A DNA stretch of 64,000 nt from Alkalibacterium iburiense (GCF_039521845.1 NZ_BAAACW010000068.1:35599-99598); one strand, 5' to 3'. Counted from the stretch's first letter, positions 54,326 through 63,935 are shown. Notes: generated from the sequence alone by a model not told the origin. Program-made: numbers and translations.

Positions 54326-55798
54326 TTAATTTATCCATTCTTTTGCTTTTGAGATATTACGCAAGGCTTTCTCTTTGCCTAATAATTCAATCGCATCATT
54401 TAACTGCGGACCATGTTGTTGTCCCGTTGTAGCCACGCGAATAGGCATAAAGAGATTTTTCCCTTTGACACCTGTCTCTTTCTGAACAGCTTTGACCGCT
54501 TTTTTAATCACACTGGCTTCAAATAAGTCAATCTCTTGGAGTTGTTTTTCAAAAGCTTCGATAACTGTCGGAACAGTCTCGCCTTTTAGAATGTCTTTTG
54601 CTTCTTCTGTCCATTCGATTGAATCTTCAAAGAATAATGTAGCTAATTGAGGCAGTTCAGCCGCATAGCTCATTTGATCCTGGTATAAAGCGACTATCTT
54701 TTTAATCCATTCTCCTTTTTCAGGACTTGGATTTTCTTCCACATAACCCGCTTGGACTAAATGAGGGAGTGCTTTTAAAGTCAACTCATTCACATCCATT
54801 TCTTTCATGTACTGATTGCTGATCCATTCCAATTTTTTAGAATCGAATGCAGCCGGGGAAGTGCCCAGTCGCTTATAATCAAACATGTCCACAAATTCTT
54901 TCTTCGAAAAGATTTCTTCTTCGCCGACAGGTGACCAGCCAAGCAGCGTAATAAAGTTGAATAACGCTTCTGGCAGATAGCCCAGATCTCTATACTGTTC
55001 AATAAACTGAAGAATCGTTTCGTCTCGCTTACTTAGTTTTTTACCTGTTTCTGCGTTAATAATTAACGTCATATGACCAAATACAGGGGGCTCCCAACCA
55101 AAGGCTTCATACACCATCATTTGTTTAGGGGTATTCGCAATGTGATCATCCCCTCGAAGCACATGAGTAATGTCCATATAATGGTCATCCACCGTTACCG
55201 CAAAGTTGTAGGTAGGCATCCCGTCTCGTTTACGTATGACCCAGTCTCCCCCTACTGATTCGGCTTCAAAAGTAATCGTTCCTTTTACCATATCATCAAA
55301 CGTATAGGTTTCACCTTTAGGTACACGAATACGGATGACTGGAGTAATTCCTTGCTCTTCTTTTTCTTTCTGTTCAGAGGCGCTTAAATGGGCACACTTT
55401 CCGCTATAATGAGGCATCTCTCCTCGAGCTCTCTGTGCTTCACGTTCCGCTTCTAATTCTTCTGTTGTACAGTAGCATTTGTATGCATGATTACTAGCCA
55501 GAAGTTGGTCAATCAATGGATCATAGATGTCTTTTCTTTCTGATTGACGGTATGGCCCATAAGGCCCCCCTATATCAGCACTCTCATCCCAGTCTATACC
55601 TAGCCACTTTAGATTATCTAATTGACTTTGTTCTCCTGTTTCTACGTGTCTTTTTTTATCAGTATCCTCAATTCGAATAATAAAATCGCCATTATTGTGG
55701 CGTGCAAATAAATAATTGAAAAGGGCTGTACGTGCATTCCCAATGTGTAAATGTCCAGTTGGACTCGGTGCATAACGTACACGAACTTTTTCTGCCAT
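54326..55798 (-). CDS. gltX: Glutamyl-tRNA synthetase
   Basis: 490 residues, class I. YAPSPTGHLHIGNARTAL carries the HIGH motif and GKKLSKRDE the KMSKS motif. A CYC-containing zinc segment (HAYKCYCTTEELEAERE) is seen near residue 105. In Gram-positive bacteria it usually charges both tRNA-Glu and tRNA-Gln. GGAGAG precedes the ATG. Between ispD and cysS, as in Bacillus. Confidence 0.96.
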   Translation of the reverse strand: MAEKVRVRYAPSPTGHLHIGNARTALFNYLFARHNNGDFIIRIEDTDKKRHVETGEQSQLDNLKWLGIDWDESADIGGPYGPYRQSERKDIYDPLIDQLLASNHAYKCYCTTEELEAEREAQRARGEMPHYSGKCAHLSASEQKEKEEQGITPVIRIRVPKGETYTFDDMVKGTITFEAESVGGDWVIRKRDGMPTYNFAVTVDDHYMDITHVLRGDDHIANTPKQMMVYEAFGWEPPVFGHMTLIINAETGKKLSKRDETILQFIEQYRDLGYLPEALFNFITLLGWSPVGEEEIFSKKEFVDMFDYKRLGTSPAAFDSKKLEWISNQYMKEMDVNELTLKALPHLVQAGYVEENPSPEKGEWIKKIVALYQDQMSYAAELPQLATLFFEDSIEWTEEAKDILKGETVPTVIEAFEKQLQEIDLFEASVIKKAVKAVQKETGVKGKNLFMPIRVATTGQQHGPQLNDAIELLGKEKALRNISKAKEWIN

Positions 55799-55888
55799 AA
55801 TGAACTCTCCTTTTAATTTTACAATAGTCTTAACTTACCATTTTAATTGTCTTTCTGCCACTCGTTACAGCTTGAATAGACGTTTATA

Positions 55889-56593
55889 TTAATTAAACCA
55901 TTTTTTAGCTATCACTTGAGCCACTTCATAATCAAAGGGTGTCGTTATTTTCATATTCTCTCTGGTTCCTTCTACAACCTTTACCTTATAGCCCAACCGT
56001 TCTGCTAGTTCTCCTTCTTCATTCCCATAAAAATTCTCTGAGACAGCTTTATTCATCGCCTCTTGAATCACTTTTTTTGAAAAGACCTGAGGTGTTTGAA
56101 TATGCCAGACATGGGGTCTATAAAGAGAAGCTGATACATAAGTGTCTTTAACCATTTTCATTGAATCCGTCGCTGGAATAGCCAGTGTGACGGCCTCAGT
56201 TTCCTTTACTGCATCCATTAAAGAAGCAATGAGGTCAGGGGTGATAAAAGGGCGAGCCGCATCATGTATAAGAACACGATTGTCTTGATTTTCCATCGCA
56301 TCCAAGGCGTTTTTCACACTGTCTTGGCGTTCTTCTCCTCCATATACCCACTGAATCTTATGAGGAATGGTAGAATAAACAGTAAGTAAAGCCGCTATTA
56401 AGGTTTCTTTTTCTTGTTCATTGACTACAAACCATATAGTCAGACAGTGGTCATCTTCTAAGAACAATCGGAGGGAATAATCAAAAACCGGTCGATTATT
56501 CAGTGTTTTAAGAATCTTATTTTGCCCTTCTCCTCCATTTAAACGTTTGGAAGAGCCAGCTGCGAGTAAAACAGCCTCATAATTTTCACTCAT
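55889..56593 (-). CDS. ispD: 2-C-methyl-D-erythritol 4-phosphate cytidylyltransferase
   Basis: 234 residues. The nucleotidyltransferase loop LLAAGSSKRLNGGE (9-22), IHDAARPFIT and the later TDSMKMVKD and QTPQVF blocks fit IspD of the MEP isoprenoid pathway. This implies MEP rather than mevalonate precursor supply, although some lactic acid bacteria have both or use the gene in teichoic acid synthesis. It overlaps the yacL stop by 8 nt. Confidence 0.9.
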   Translation of the reverse strand: MSENYEAVLLAAGSSKRLNGGEGQNKILKTLNNRPVFDYSLRLFLEDDHCLTIWFVVNEQEKETLIAALLTVYSTIPHKIQWVYGGEERQDSVKNALDAMENQDNRVLIHDAARPFITPDLIASLMDAVKETEAVTLAIPATDSMKMVKDTYVSASLYRPHVWHIQTPQVFSKKVIQEAMNKAVSENFYGNEEGELAERLGYKVKVVEGTRENMKITTPFDYEVAQVIAKKWFN

Positions 56594-57701
56594 TTGAACC
56601 TTCCCCGTTATTTATAGACTTTTGATTGTTAGACAGCTTAGCGAAAATCATTCGTCCGGCATTCGTCTGCAGGGAGCTCGTAACAATCACATCGACTGTT
56701 TCGTTGATGTGGTATTTTCCTTCTTCCACAACAATCATCGTCCCATCTTCCAGGTAGGCCACGCCTTGACTTCTTTCCGTTCCGTTTTTTACAATCATTA
56801 CTTTCATTTCTTCTCCAGGAATCACAACGGGTTTAACAGCATTAGTCAATTCATTGATATTCAGTACAGGTATATTTTGAAACTCAGCGATTTTATTTAA
56901 ATTGTAATCGTTCGTGACGATCATACCATCCATATCTTTCGTTAATTGAACTAATTTCAAGTCGACTTCTTCTGTATCTGGATACTCACGGTCATCTATC
57001 TCCAGAGTAATTCTCTCTTCTTTCTGTAAGGCGTTGAGTATATCTAAACCTCGCCTTCCTCGCACACGTTTCAAACTGTCTGATGAATCAGCGATATACT
57101 GCAACTCTTTCAGAACATAATGGGAGACAACCAGTATCCCCTCTAAAAATCCCGTTTGAACGACTTCAAGAATGCGTCCGTCTATGATGGCACTGGTGTC
57201 CAGTATTTTATACTTGCGAAACGTTTCGCCTTCTTTTCTTTCCAGCACCTCTTCATTTTCCGATTTGTTCGTTTTCGGTGAAAATAAGCGTCTGATCTCT
57301 TCTCTTCTCATCGAAGTCAGATCAAAGCCAATATACGCAGCAGCAATAGTCAGTATAATGGGAACCACGTCACTTATTATAATCATATCCAGAGCAATTA
57401 ATGATAAATTAACTAACCAAGCAAGAATAAGTCCAATAATCGCACCGATGCTTCCGAACATGAGATAAGGCATACTTAATTCACTAAAGGTTTTTTCGAT
57501 TTTCGAGAATCCTTTTTCGATTGGTCGAACCATTTGTAACCCAATGATATAAAAAATAATCACACCCACTATTAACCCCATAATGGGATGCAATATCCAT
57601 CGAGGCGCACTTTCCCAGTAGCCTAAGAGCTCAGGAAGAAAATTATATCCTAAACTGCCCCCGACAAGCATAAATGTTAATAGTATTAGTTTTGACACCA
57701 T
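56586..57701 (-). CDS. PIN/TRAM-domain membrane protein YacL
   Basis: 371 residues: four N-terminal membrane segments, then a PIN nuclease-like domain (KILDTSAIIDGRILEV with its acidic residues, and DGMIVTNDYNLNKIAE), and a C-terminal TRAM domain (GVAYLEDGTMIVVEEG). The function in Firmicutes is not well defined; the fold suggests RNA handling at the membrane. A possible extended -10 (TATACT, 57802-57807 on the minus strand) lies at the end of radA. Confidence 0.88.
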   Translation of the reverse strand: MVSKLILLTFMLVGGSLGYNFLPELLGYWESAPRWILHPIMGLIVGVIIFYIIGLQMVRPIEKGFSKIEKTFSELSMPYLMFGSIGAIIGLILAWLVNLSLIALDMIIISDVVPIILTIAAAYIGFDLTSMRREEIRRLFSPKTNKSENEEVLERKEGETFRKYKILDTSAIIDGRILEVVQTGFLEGILVVSHYVLKELQYIADSSDSLKRVRGRRGLDILNALQKEERITLEIDDREYPDTEEVDLKLVQLTKDMDGMIVTNDYNLNKIAEFQNIPVLNINELTNAVKPVVIPGEEMKVMIVKNGTERSQGVAYLEDGTMIVVEEGKYHINETVDVIVTSSLQTNAGRMIFAKLSNNQKSINNGEGSNE

Positions 57702-57815
57702 TCAATCCCTCCATTTCTCCTTTTCTGATAGGTTTTGTAAGTCTCACTCTAATAGAAGAACGAGAAGCGTCCGTTTCCCATCCCCTTCTCTTTCTTCTTT
57801 TAGTATAGCAATAGT

Positions 57816-59186
57816 TTAAGAAAATGCGGTTTTAATTGCTTCTGATAAGGTGGTGCACCCGATGATTTGTATATTCTTAGGGAATGTCCACCCATCCATA
57901 TTGTTCTTTGGAATAATTAATCGTTTGAATCCCAATTTAGCCGCTTCATTCACTCGCTGCTCAATTTTTGATACGCGCCTAATTTCACCAGTTAATCCAA
58001 TCTCTCCAATGAAACAGTCTGTCGCTTTCGTCTGCTTTTCTTTGTAGCTGGAAGCGATACTGATGGCAATAGATAAGTCTATAGCAGGTTCGTCTAACCT
58101 TACTCCACCTGCGGCTTTCAAGTATGCATCTTGATTTTGCAAGAGCAAGCCTGCTCGTTTTTCTAAAACGGCCATGATTAATGACACTCTAGAGTGATCT
58201 AATCCACTTGCCGTGCGTCTGGCATTGCCAAAAACCGTCGGAGTAATGAGGGATTGTATCTCTACTAAGATGGGGCGTGTGCCTTCAACAGCCGCAACAA
58301 TGGCTGACCCTGTTGCTCCGGACAAGCGCTCTTCTAAAAACAGTTGAGAAGGATTCAATACTTCTTCCAGTCCACCGTTTCTCATCTCAAAGACGCCAAT
58401 CTCATTGGTCGAACCAAAACGATTCTTTACTGCTCTTAAAATTCTAAACGTATGGTGTCGCTCACCTTCGAAATACAGCACCGTATCCACCATATGCTCC
58501 AACATCCTTGGACCCGCAATCGCTCCTTCTTTTGTTACGTGACCCACTATAAAAATAGCAATGTCATTCATCTTAGCAATTTTCATTAAAGAAGCCGTCG
58601 ATTCTCTTACTTGCGACACACTCCCCGCAGCACTATCGATATCCGAATGATGCATGGTTTGAATAGAGTCTATGATGACGAAATCTGGTTTGAGTTGTTC
58701 TATGGTGTCTTGGATAGCTGTTAGTTCTGTTTCTGCATAAATGTAGAAATCTGTTCCTCTAAGCTCCAGTCTCTCTGCTCTCATCTTAATTTGAGACGCA
58801 CTTTCTTCACCTGAAACATACAATACTTTACCGCCACCCTGATTCAACTGAGCAGACACTTGAAGAAGTAGCGTTGATTTTCCAATACCCGGATCTCCAC
58901 CGATTAAAACGAGTGAACCAGGAACGACCCCTCCCCCTAATACGCGGTTAAATTCGCCTAATTTAGTAAGGACACGCTCTTCTTTTTCAATTGTAATATC
59001 TGTTATAGCTTCTGCTTTAGATGCCTTACCAGACATCGTTATTCTGTTTCGGCTATCTGACTTCTCAGGCAGTCTTTCTTCTACCATTTGATTCCATGCT
59101 CCACAGCTTGGGCACTTGCCTAAATACCTAGGCGATTCATATCCACAATTTTGACAGACAAACACGGTTGCTTTCTTTTTTGCCAA
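57816..59186 (-). CDS. radA: DNA repair protein RadA
   Basis: 456 residues: a zinc finger with Cys11, Cys14, Cys25 and Cys28; a Walker A GGDPGIGKST (96-105); the RadA-specific KNRFG (254-258); and a Lon-like C-terminal domain. RadA is a helicase that processes recombination intermediates. The start is TTG, 8 nt after AAGGGG. It follows dut by 22 nt. Confidence 0.95.
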   Translation of the reverse strand: MAKKKATVFVCQNCGYESPRYLGKCPSCGAWNQMVEERLPEKSDSRNRITMSGKASKAEAITDITIEKEERVLTKLGEFNRVLGGGVVPGSLVLIGGDPGIGKSTLLLQVSAQLNQGGGKVLYVSGEESASQIKMRAERLELRGTDFYIYAETELTAIQDTIEQLKPDFVIIDSIQTMHHSDIDSAAGSVSQVRESTASLMKIAKMNDIAIFIVGHVTKEGAIAGPRMLEHMVDTVLYFEGERHHTFRILRAVKNRFGSTNEIGVFEMRNGGLEEVLNPSQLFLEERLSGATGSAIVAAVEGTRPILVEIQSLITPTVFGNARRTASGLDHSRVSLIMAVLEKRAGLLLQNQDAYLKAAGGVRLDEPAIDLSIAISIASSYKEKQTKATDCFIGEIGLTGEIRRVSKIEQRVNEAAKLGFKRLIIPKNNMDGWTFPKNIQIIGCTTLSEAIKTAFS

Positions 59187-59208
59187 TACACTAACCCCTT
59201 AATTTTGT

Positions 59209-59706
59209 TTATCTTCCAGAGGAACCGAATCCTCCCGTACGTACAGAAAACTCATCTGATTCCTGATCTATGACTTCGTATTTTGAGAAAATACCTTGAG
59301 CAATGCGCTCTCCTTTTTTAATATGAACATCATCTAAACCATAATTTATTAACTGGACAAAAATCTCGCCTTCATTGCTCTCATTTCCATAATAATCTGA
59401 ATCGATTACGCCGATCCCATTTGGAACAGCTAACTGTTTCTTCATAGGGTTGCTAGACCGATTAGCCAAAAGTAAGTATTCATTGTCCGGCATATAGGCT
59501 TTAACTCCTGTAGGAACTAACGTGGAACGCATGGGATGGTCTTCAGACAAGGTCTCACTTTGCATCGCTTTAAAAATGGATGGAATCACAATATCAACGG
59601 CTGCTGTTAAATCATAGCCTGCTGAACCTTTCGTTGCTCTCTTGGGTAAAGAGATGGATTGCCCTTTATACTTTGAAACAATTTCAAATCCTCTAGTTTT
59701 ATTCAT
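59209..59706 (-). CDS. dut: dUTP diphosphatase
   Basis: 165 residues. Trimeric dUTPase motifs are visible: SAGYDL, RSSNPMK, GVIDSDYYGN, GERIAQGIF and the C-terminal RTGGFGSSGR arm. It hydrolyses dUTP to dUMP. An insertion around residues 38-60 (KAMQSETLSEDHP) is longer than in most short dUTPases. First gene of the dut-radA unit with a GAAAGGAAG site. Confidence 0.93.
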   Translation of the reverse strand: MNKTRGFEIVSKYKGQSISLPKRATKGSAGYDLTAAVDIVIPSIFKAMQSETLSEDHPMRSTLVPTGVKAYMPDNEYLLLANRSSNPMKKQLAVPNGIGVIDSDYYGNESNEGEIFVQLINYGLDDVHIKKGERIAQGIFSKYEVIDQESDEFSVRTGGFGSSGR

Positions 59707-59779
59707 AATAAAATCTGCTTCCTTTCAAAAAATGAAGCAGTCATTGTTCCCCTTTCTCATTGACTCTATTAATACTTCT

Positions 59780-59808
59780 ATTTTACACTAAATCAGCTTT
59801 AACTTAAA
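59780..59808 (-). promoter_or_regulatory. Possible dut promoter
   Basis: Minus-strand TTTAAG (59803-59808), 17-nt spacer, TAAAAT (59780-59785). The -35 is weak. The region 59707-60041 otherwise shows no gene I can support. Confidence 0.4.
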
Positions 59809-60041
59809 CCTGCCATATCATATTCCCTAAAGAAAAGCTGTTCTAAAAGGATTGTATAAGGGTATCATTTTCTTTGGCTTTAATAATTGGTCTCATTGAT
59901 GAAAACAATTTTGTAGCGTTTCTTCACTCTGATGACTCGGTATGTTTAAAAATATTAAAGGAGGCAGTATTATTATTTTAATACAAAATAGTGAGGGTAT
60001 AGTGAATATTTATAGAGGGTAATAAGATTAAAAATAAAAAA

Positions 60042-60073
60042 CCTCTCTGAATATACAGTGTATATCAGAGAGG
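60042..60073 (-). terminator. msmK terminator
   Basis: Minus-strand CCTCTCTGATATACA pairs with TATATTCAGAGAGG (about 14 bp, one mismatch) and is followed by TTTTTTATTTTT. Confidence 0.9.
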
Positions 60074-60114
60074 AAAAAAGGGGGCTATTTTATTACAACA
60101 AATGTAATCTCAGA

Positions 60115-61221
60115 TTAACGGATTACTTCAGTTGTTTCAGGATCGAAGAAGTGTGATTTACCCATGTCAAATGCAAGATCGATTGTTTCACCTGGTTGGT
60201 GGAAGTCACGTGCATCAACTCGAGCAATAAACTCTAAATCTCCGACTTGAGAGTAAAGCATTGTTTCTGATCCTAGTAACTCAGAAACCGTTACTTTAGA
60301 AGTAACAATTGTATTAGGTGAAGCATCTAATGCAACTTGTTCACTCTTAATGTCTTCAGGACGAATACCAAATACTAATTTAGCTCCATCTTTGAATCCA
60401 TGTTCATGTAATGTATTTAATTTTCCTTGAGGAACTTCAATTTCTAGTCCATCACCGTTAGTAATCTTGTTTCCGTTTAAAGTAACATCAAAGAAGTTCA
60501 TAGCTGGTGATCCAATGAATCCTCCAACGAAAATGTTCACTGGTGTGTCGTACACTTCTTTTGGTGTACCAATCTGTTGGATAAATCCGTCTTTCAAGAT
60601 AACGATACGGTCAGCCATTGTCATCGCTTCTGTTTGGTCGTGTGTAACGTAAATAGATGTTGTATTTAAGCGTTGGTGTAATTTTGCAATTTCCGCACGC
60701 ATCGCTACACGTAATTTAGCATCTAAGTTTGATAGAGGCTCATCCATTAAGAATACTTTAGCATCACGAACAATCGCACGTCCTAAAGCTACACGCTGAC
60801 GTTGTCCACCAGATAAAGCAGCTGGTTTACGATCAAGCAACTCAGTTAAGCCTAAGATACCAGCAGCATTTTCAACACGCTCTTTAATTTCAGCTTTTTT
60901 GTATTTACGTAGTTTTAATCCGAAAGCCATGTTATCAAATACAGTCATATGTGGGTATAGAGCGTAGTTCTGGAAAACCATCGCAATATCACGGTCTTTA
61001 GGAGCAACGTCGTTCATCATTGTGTCGCCGATCCAAAGTTCTCCGTCTGTAATTTCTTCTAATCCAGCAATCATACGTAGAGTTGTAGATTTCCCACAAC
61101 CAGATGGTCCAACGAAAACGATAAACTCACGGTCTTTTACTCTCATATCGAAGTCTGATACCGCAAAATCGTCCACGTTATCGTAACGTTTATAAATGTT
61201 TTTCAATGCAATTTCTACCAT
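60115..61221 (-). CDS. msmK: ABC transporter ATP-binding protein, MsmK/UgpC type
   Basis: 368 residues: Walker A GPSGCGKST (38-46), signature LSGGQ (136-140), Walker B VFLMDEP, and C-terminal TOBE/MOI regulatory domains. In lactic acid bacteria and streptococci one such ATPase energises many carbohydrate importers, consistent with a gene standing alone without permeases. A cre-like operator overlaps its promoter, so carbon-source control is likely. AAGGTG precedes the ATG. Confidence 0.9.
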   Translation of the reverse strand: MVEIALKNIYKRYDNVDDFAVSDFDMRVKDREFIVFVGPSGCGKSTTLRMIAGLEEITDGELWIGDTMMNDVAPKDRDIAMVFQNYALYPHMTVFDNMAFGLKLRKYKKAEIKERVENAAGILGLTELLDRKPAALSGGQRQRVALGRAIVRDAKVFLMDEPLSNLDAKLRVAMRAEIAKLHQRLNTTSIYVTHDQTEAMTMADRIVILKDGFIQQIGTPKEVYDTPVNIFVGGFIGSPAMNFFDVTLNGNKITNGDGLEIEVPQGKLNTLHEHGFKDGAKLVFGIRPEDIKSEQVALDASPNTIVTSKVTVSELLGSETMLYSQVGDLEFIARVDARDFHQPGETIDLAFDMGKSHFFDPETTEVIR

Positions 61222-61301
61222 TGTAAAGTCACCTTTCTTATTTTGAATTTTATGATTCCTAGTCTTGACAGAACCAATACATTAAGTTGTTTACAAATCT
61301 C

Positions 61302-61325
61302 ATTATATTGTAAACGCTTTTTGCA
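61302..61325 (-). promoter_or_regulatory. msmK promoter with cre-like operator
   Basis: Minus-strand TATAAT (61302-61307) lies directly after AAAAAGCGTTTACA (61309-61325 region), a cre/LacI-type half-palindrome. The -35 is poor. The same AAGCGTTTACAAT core occurs in the divergent promoter. Confidence 0.65.
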
Positions 61326-61337
61326 TTCTATGGAAAC

Positions 61338-61369
61338 GTGCACAAATATACAGGGAATTTTTTGTGCAC
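61338..61369. repeat. GTGCACAAA inverted repeat between divergent promoters
   Basis: GTGCACAAA (61338-61346) and TTTGTGCAC (61361-61369), 14 nt apart, each half itself containing the palindrome GTGCAC. It sits centrally between the msmK and SDR promoters and may be a binding site for a regulator. Confidence 0.55.
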
Positions 61370-61413
61370 AATTACTAAGAAGATTAAACTTCTATAATAT
61401 GATCTTTTCCACC

Positions 61414-61442
61414 TTGATTATTAAGCGTTTACAATGTATAAT
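61414..61442 (+). promoter_or_regulatory. SDR promoter with cre-like operator in the spacer
   Basis: TTGATT (61414-61419), 17-nt spacer, TATAAT (61437-61442). The spacer holds AAGCGTTTACA (61423-61433), 12 of 14 matches to the cre consensus when extended. Binding there would block RNA polymerase. Confidence 0.8.
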
Positions 61443-61474
61443 ATAACTGAACAAATATGTGAAGGAGTGATCGT

Positions 61475-62215
61475 ATGTTTCAATTAAAGGATAGAGTAGC
61501 GATAATCACAGGTGGGGCTTCAGGTATAGGACTAGCGACTGTGGAATCCTTTTTAAATAAAGGGTCGAAAGTTGTTTTAAGTGACTTTAATGAAGAGGAA
61601 GGACGAAAGCAGGCAGAGCGGTTGAAAGACAAAGGAGACGTTATCTTCATTAAAGCGGATGTCTCCAAAGAAGAAGAAGTAAAAGCATTGATTGAACAGA
61701 CTGCTGAACATTTTGGCTCTGTCGATATTCTTTTTAATAATGCTGGTATTGGTGCACAGGGAGAAATGCATGAGCTCACATATGAGGAGTATCAGAAGGT
61801 CATTCGCATCAATCAGGACGGTGTTTTCTTCGGATCAAAATATGCCGTTAAAGAAATGAAAAAAACGGGTGGTGGGGTCATCATCAATTGCGCATCCATT
61901 TTGGGCCTCGTAGGTGAGCCTACAGCTTATGCTTATAACGCTTCAAAAGGCGCTGTCGTTTTAATGACTAAGTCTACTGCCCTTCAGTATGCTAAGGATA
62001 ATATCCGATGTGCAGCAGTAGCTCCTGGATATGTAGAATCGGGTATGGTCAACAAAGAAGCATTGGGTGAATACTATGATCATCTAGTAGATAAGCACCC
62101 GATAGGAAGATTAGGTGTACCTGAAGAAATCGCCCATACAGTAGTCTTTATTGCAGAAAATGAATTTTTAACCGGTATTACTATTCCAGTTGATGGTGGA
62201 TATACTTCACAGTAA
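61475..62215 (+). CDS. Short-chain dehydrogenase/reductase
   Basis: 246 residues, classical SDR: cofactor loop TGGASGIG (12-19), NNAG (88-91), and catalytic Ser141, Tyr154 and Lys158 (YNASK). Asp37 after the second strand favours NAD(H). The substrate is unknown; an alcohol/ketone or 3-oxoacyl-type compound is typical. GAAGGAG precedes the ATG. It stands alone, with a terminator after it, and shares a control region with msmK, which suggests a role in carbohydrate use. Confidence 0.88.
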   Translation: MFQLKDRVAIITGGASGIGLATVESFLNKGSKVVLSDFNEEEGRKQAERLKDKGDVIFIKADVSKEEEVKALIEQTAEHFGSVDILFNNAGIGAQGEMHELTYEEYQKVIRINQDGVFFGSKYAVKEMKKTGGGVIINCASILGLVGEPTAYAYNASKGAVVLMTKSTALQYAKDNIRCAAVAPGYVESGMVNKEALGEYYDHLVDKHPIGRLGVPEEIAHTVVFIAENEFLTGITIPVDGGYTSQ

Positions 62216-62230
62216 AGATAATACAGTAAA

Positions 62231-62271
62231 GAAAACAGTCTTTAAGTCTTACTGACTTAAAGACTGTTTTC
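62231..62271 (+). terminator. Terminator after the SDR gene
   Basis: A perfect 18-bp stem (62231-62248 with 62254-62271), 5-nt loop, starting 15 nt after the stop codon. Confidence 0.88.
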
Positions 62272-62369
62272 TGTTCGCCAACTTGATTGACTTACCTTTT
62301 TATTCTCTTTAAAATAATAAGAAGACCTTATTGAGAGTTACTAAATGTTATTTATATGGAGAGAAGATA

Positions 62370-63485
62370 ATGACCTATTCATTTTTAGAACCCTATCAAT
62401 TTAATAACGGACTGACTTTAAGAAATCGTGTACTGATGGCTCCAATGACCACCAGTTCCAGCTCCCCTGAAGGAGAGGTATCAGAAGAGGAGTTAATTTA
62501 TTATTTAGTTCGCTCTAGCGGTCCTGGCGCTGTCATTACTGCTTGTGCTTATATAGCTTCTGAAGGACAAGCTTTTCCCAACGGCATGAGTGCTGCTAAA
62601 GATAGTCACATCGATGGTCTCCGAAAATTAGCACAAGTCATCAAATTGCAAGGTTCTAAAGCCATCCTTCAATTGTATCACGGTGGTAGAATGAGTCAAA
62701 AACAGTTTAATGGCCACCGTCAACCGGTATCTCCCTCACCCATTCGTGCCGAAAGAAAGTGGGCAGAGATGCCAAAAGAATTGACGGATGGAGGCATCAA
62801 TATTCTCATTCATCAGTTTGGGGCAGCCGTTAAACGAGCTATTGAGGCGGGGTTTGATGGAGTCGAGTTACATGGAGCTAATACGTATCTTATTCAGCAA
62901 TTCTTTTCTCCTCATTCGAATCAACGAAAAGATAAATGGGGAGGCTCTTTAGAAAACAGATTAAGATTTCCTATCGCATTAGTGAAACATTGCCAATCTA
63001 TCATTAATGAATACGCTGATAAACCCTTTTTATTAGGCTATCGTTTTTCTCCAGAAGAAATAGAAGAACCGGGTATAAGATTAGATGATACTCTGATTCT
63101 ATTAGATGCTTTAATAAATGAAAATATCGATTACCTGCATATGTCTGTTAATTATTATTACCAGCCCTCACTAGTAGGCTTTAGAGAATACGCTAAGCAA
63201 ATCCCTAAAGAAATTGGTGCATATATAGATAATAGAGTCCCTTTAATTAGTGTAGGCTCAATCAAGGACCCATCGGATGCTGAAGAAGCTCTTAAATTCT
63301 CTGATTTAATTTCATTGGGTCGGCAGCTGATCATTGATCCAAAATGGGTTCAGAAAGTACAGAATGACGAAGAAGAGACTATCAATACTTCTTTATCCCT
63401 ATCTAAAAAGTATACTTATACTATCCCTGAACCTCTATGGCAGATGGTTTCCGCGTCTAGAAATTGGTTCCCTATCGAGAAATAA
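62370..63485 (+). CDS. Old-yellow-enzyme family NADH:flavin oxidoreductase
   Basis: About 371 residues forming a TIM barrel with FMN. NRVLMAPMTT, LQLYHGGRMS, the substrate/FMN block ELHGANTYLIQQFFSPHSN with KWGGSLENRLRFP, and VGSIKDPSDAEEAL then SLGRQLIIDPKW are seen. The C-terminus stops after the barrel, so there is no second reductase domain. The start ATG at 62370 has GGAGAG upstream; a TTG at 62331 has none. Substrate unknown; such enzymes reduce activated C=C bonds. Confidence 0.87.
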   Translation: MTYSFLEPYQFNNGLTLRNRVLMAPMTTSSSSPEGEVSEEELIYYLVRSSGPGAVITACAYIASEGQAFPNGMSAAKDSHIDGLRKLAQVIKLQGSKAILQLYHGGRMSQKQFNGHRQPVSPSPIRAERKWAEMPKELTDGGINILIHQFGAAVKRAIEAGFDGVELHGANTYLIQQFFSPHSNQRKDKWGGSLENRLRFPIALVKHCQSIINEYADKPFLLGYRFSPEEIEEPGIRLDDTLILLDALINENIDYLHMSVNYYYQPSLVGFREYAKQIPKEIGAYIDNRVPLISVGSIKDPSDAEEALKFSDLISLGRQLIIDPKWVQKVQNDEEETINTSLSLSKKYTYTIPEPLWQMVSASRNWFPIEK

Positions 63486-63571
63486 GATGCTATTTTTTTA
63501 CGAAGTGTTACTAATAGCTCATTCATGATAAAATAGAGTAAGAGAAATCAATAGAGAAAGGATTATGATTA

Positions 63572-63868
63572 ATGAATATTACAATAACCGATAAAGCAGT
63601 TCAATGGTTTGAATCAGAAATGCTTCTTGATAAAGGAGATGCTGTTCGTTTCTTTGGCAAAGTTTACGGAAAAACAGAAGTGCATGAAGGCTTTTCTGTT
63701 GGCATGAATGCTGAACAACCTCACAGTGATGTGATTGGGAAAACTGAAATCAATGGAGTCACCTATTTTGCTGGTACGGAAGATGATTGGTTCTTTAGTG
63801 GATATGACTTAGAAGTAGATTATGATGAAGAAAGAGATGAACCCATTTATCATTTTCATGAGAATTAA
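63572..63868 (+). CDS. HesB/YneR-like small iron-sulphur-biogenesis family protein
   Basis: 98 residues, acidic. It has the HesB/IscA-like beta fold (ITDKAVQWFESEM, VRFFGKVYGKTEVHEGFSVGM) but lacks the conserved cysteines of true A-type iron-sulphur carriers, as in Bacillus YneR. Function unknown. GAAAGGA lies before the ATG and a terminator follows. Confidence 0.8.
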   Translation: MNITITDKAVQWFESEMLLDKGDAVRFFGKVYGKTEVHEGFSVGMNAEQPHSDVIGKTEINGVTYFAGTEDDWFFSGYDLEVDYDEERDEPIYHFHEN

Positions 63869-63872
63869 AAAT

Positions 63873-63898
63873 ACGTTGGGGAAAATTATCCTCAACGT
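63873..63898 (+). terminator. Terminator after the HesB-like gene
   Basis: ACGTTGGGGA and TCCTCAACGT arms (10 bp, one mismatch or G-U), 6-nt loop, then TTTTT. Confidence 0.85.
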
Positions 63899-63935
63899 TT
63901 TTAATTTGCTTATTTTAAATTTACGTACAAAAAAA

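Noticed and set aside
57172..57468. 98-codon plus-strand frame inside yacL
   Set aside because: Opposite a gene with clear PIN/TRAM domains, no ribosome site.
59950..60030. 26-codon frame starting MFKNIKGG in the dut-msmK gap
   Set aside because: No ribosome site before its ATG, no promoter nearby; an AAAGGAGG within it leads to no start codon.
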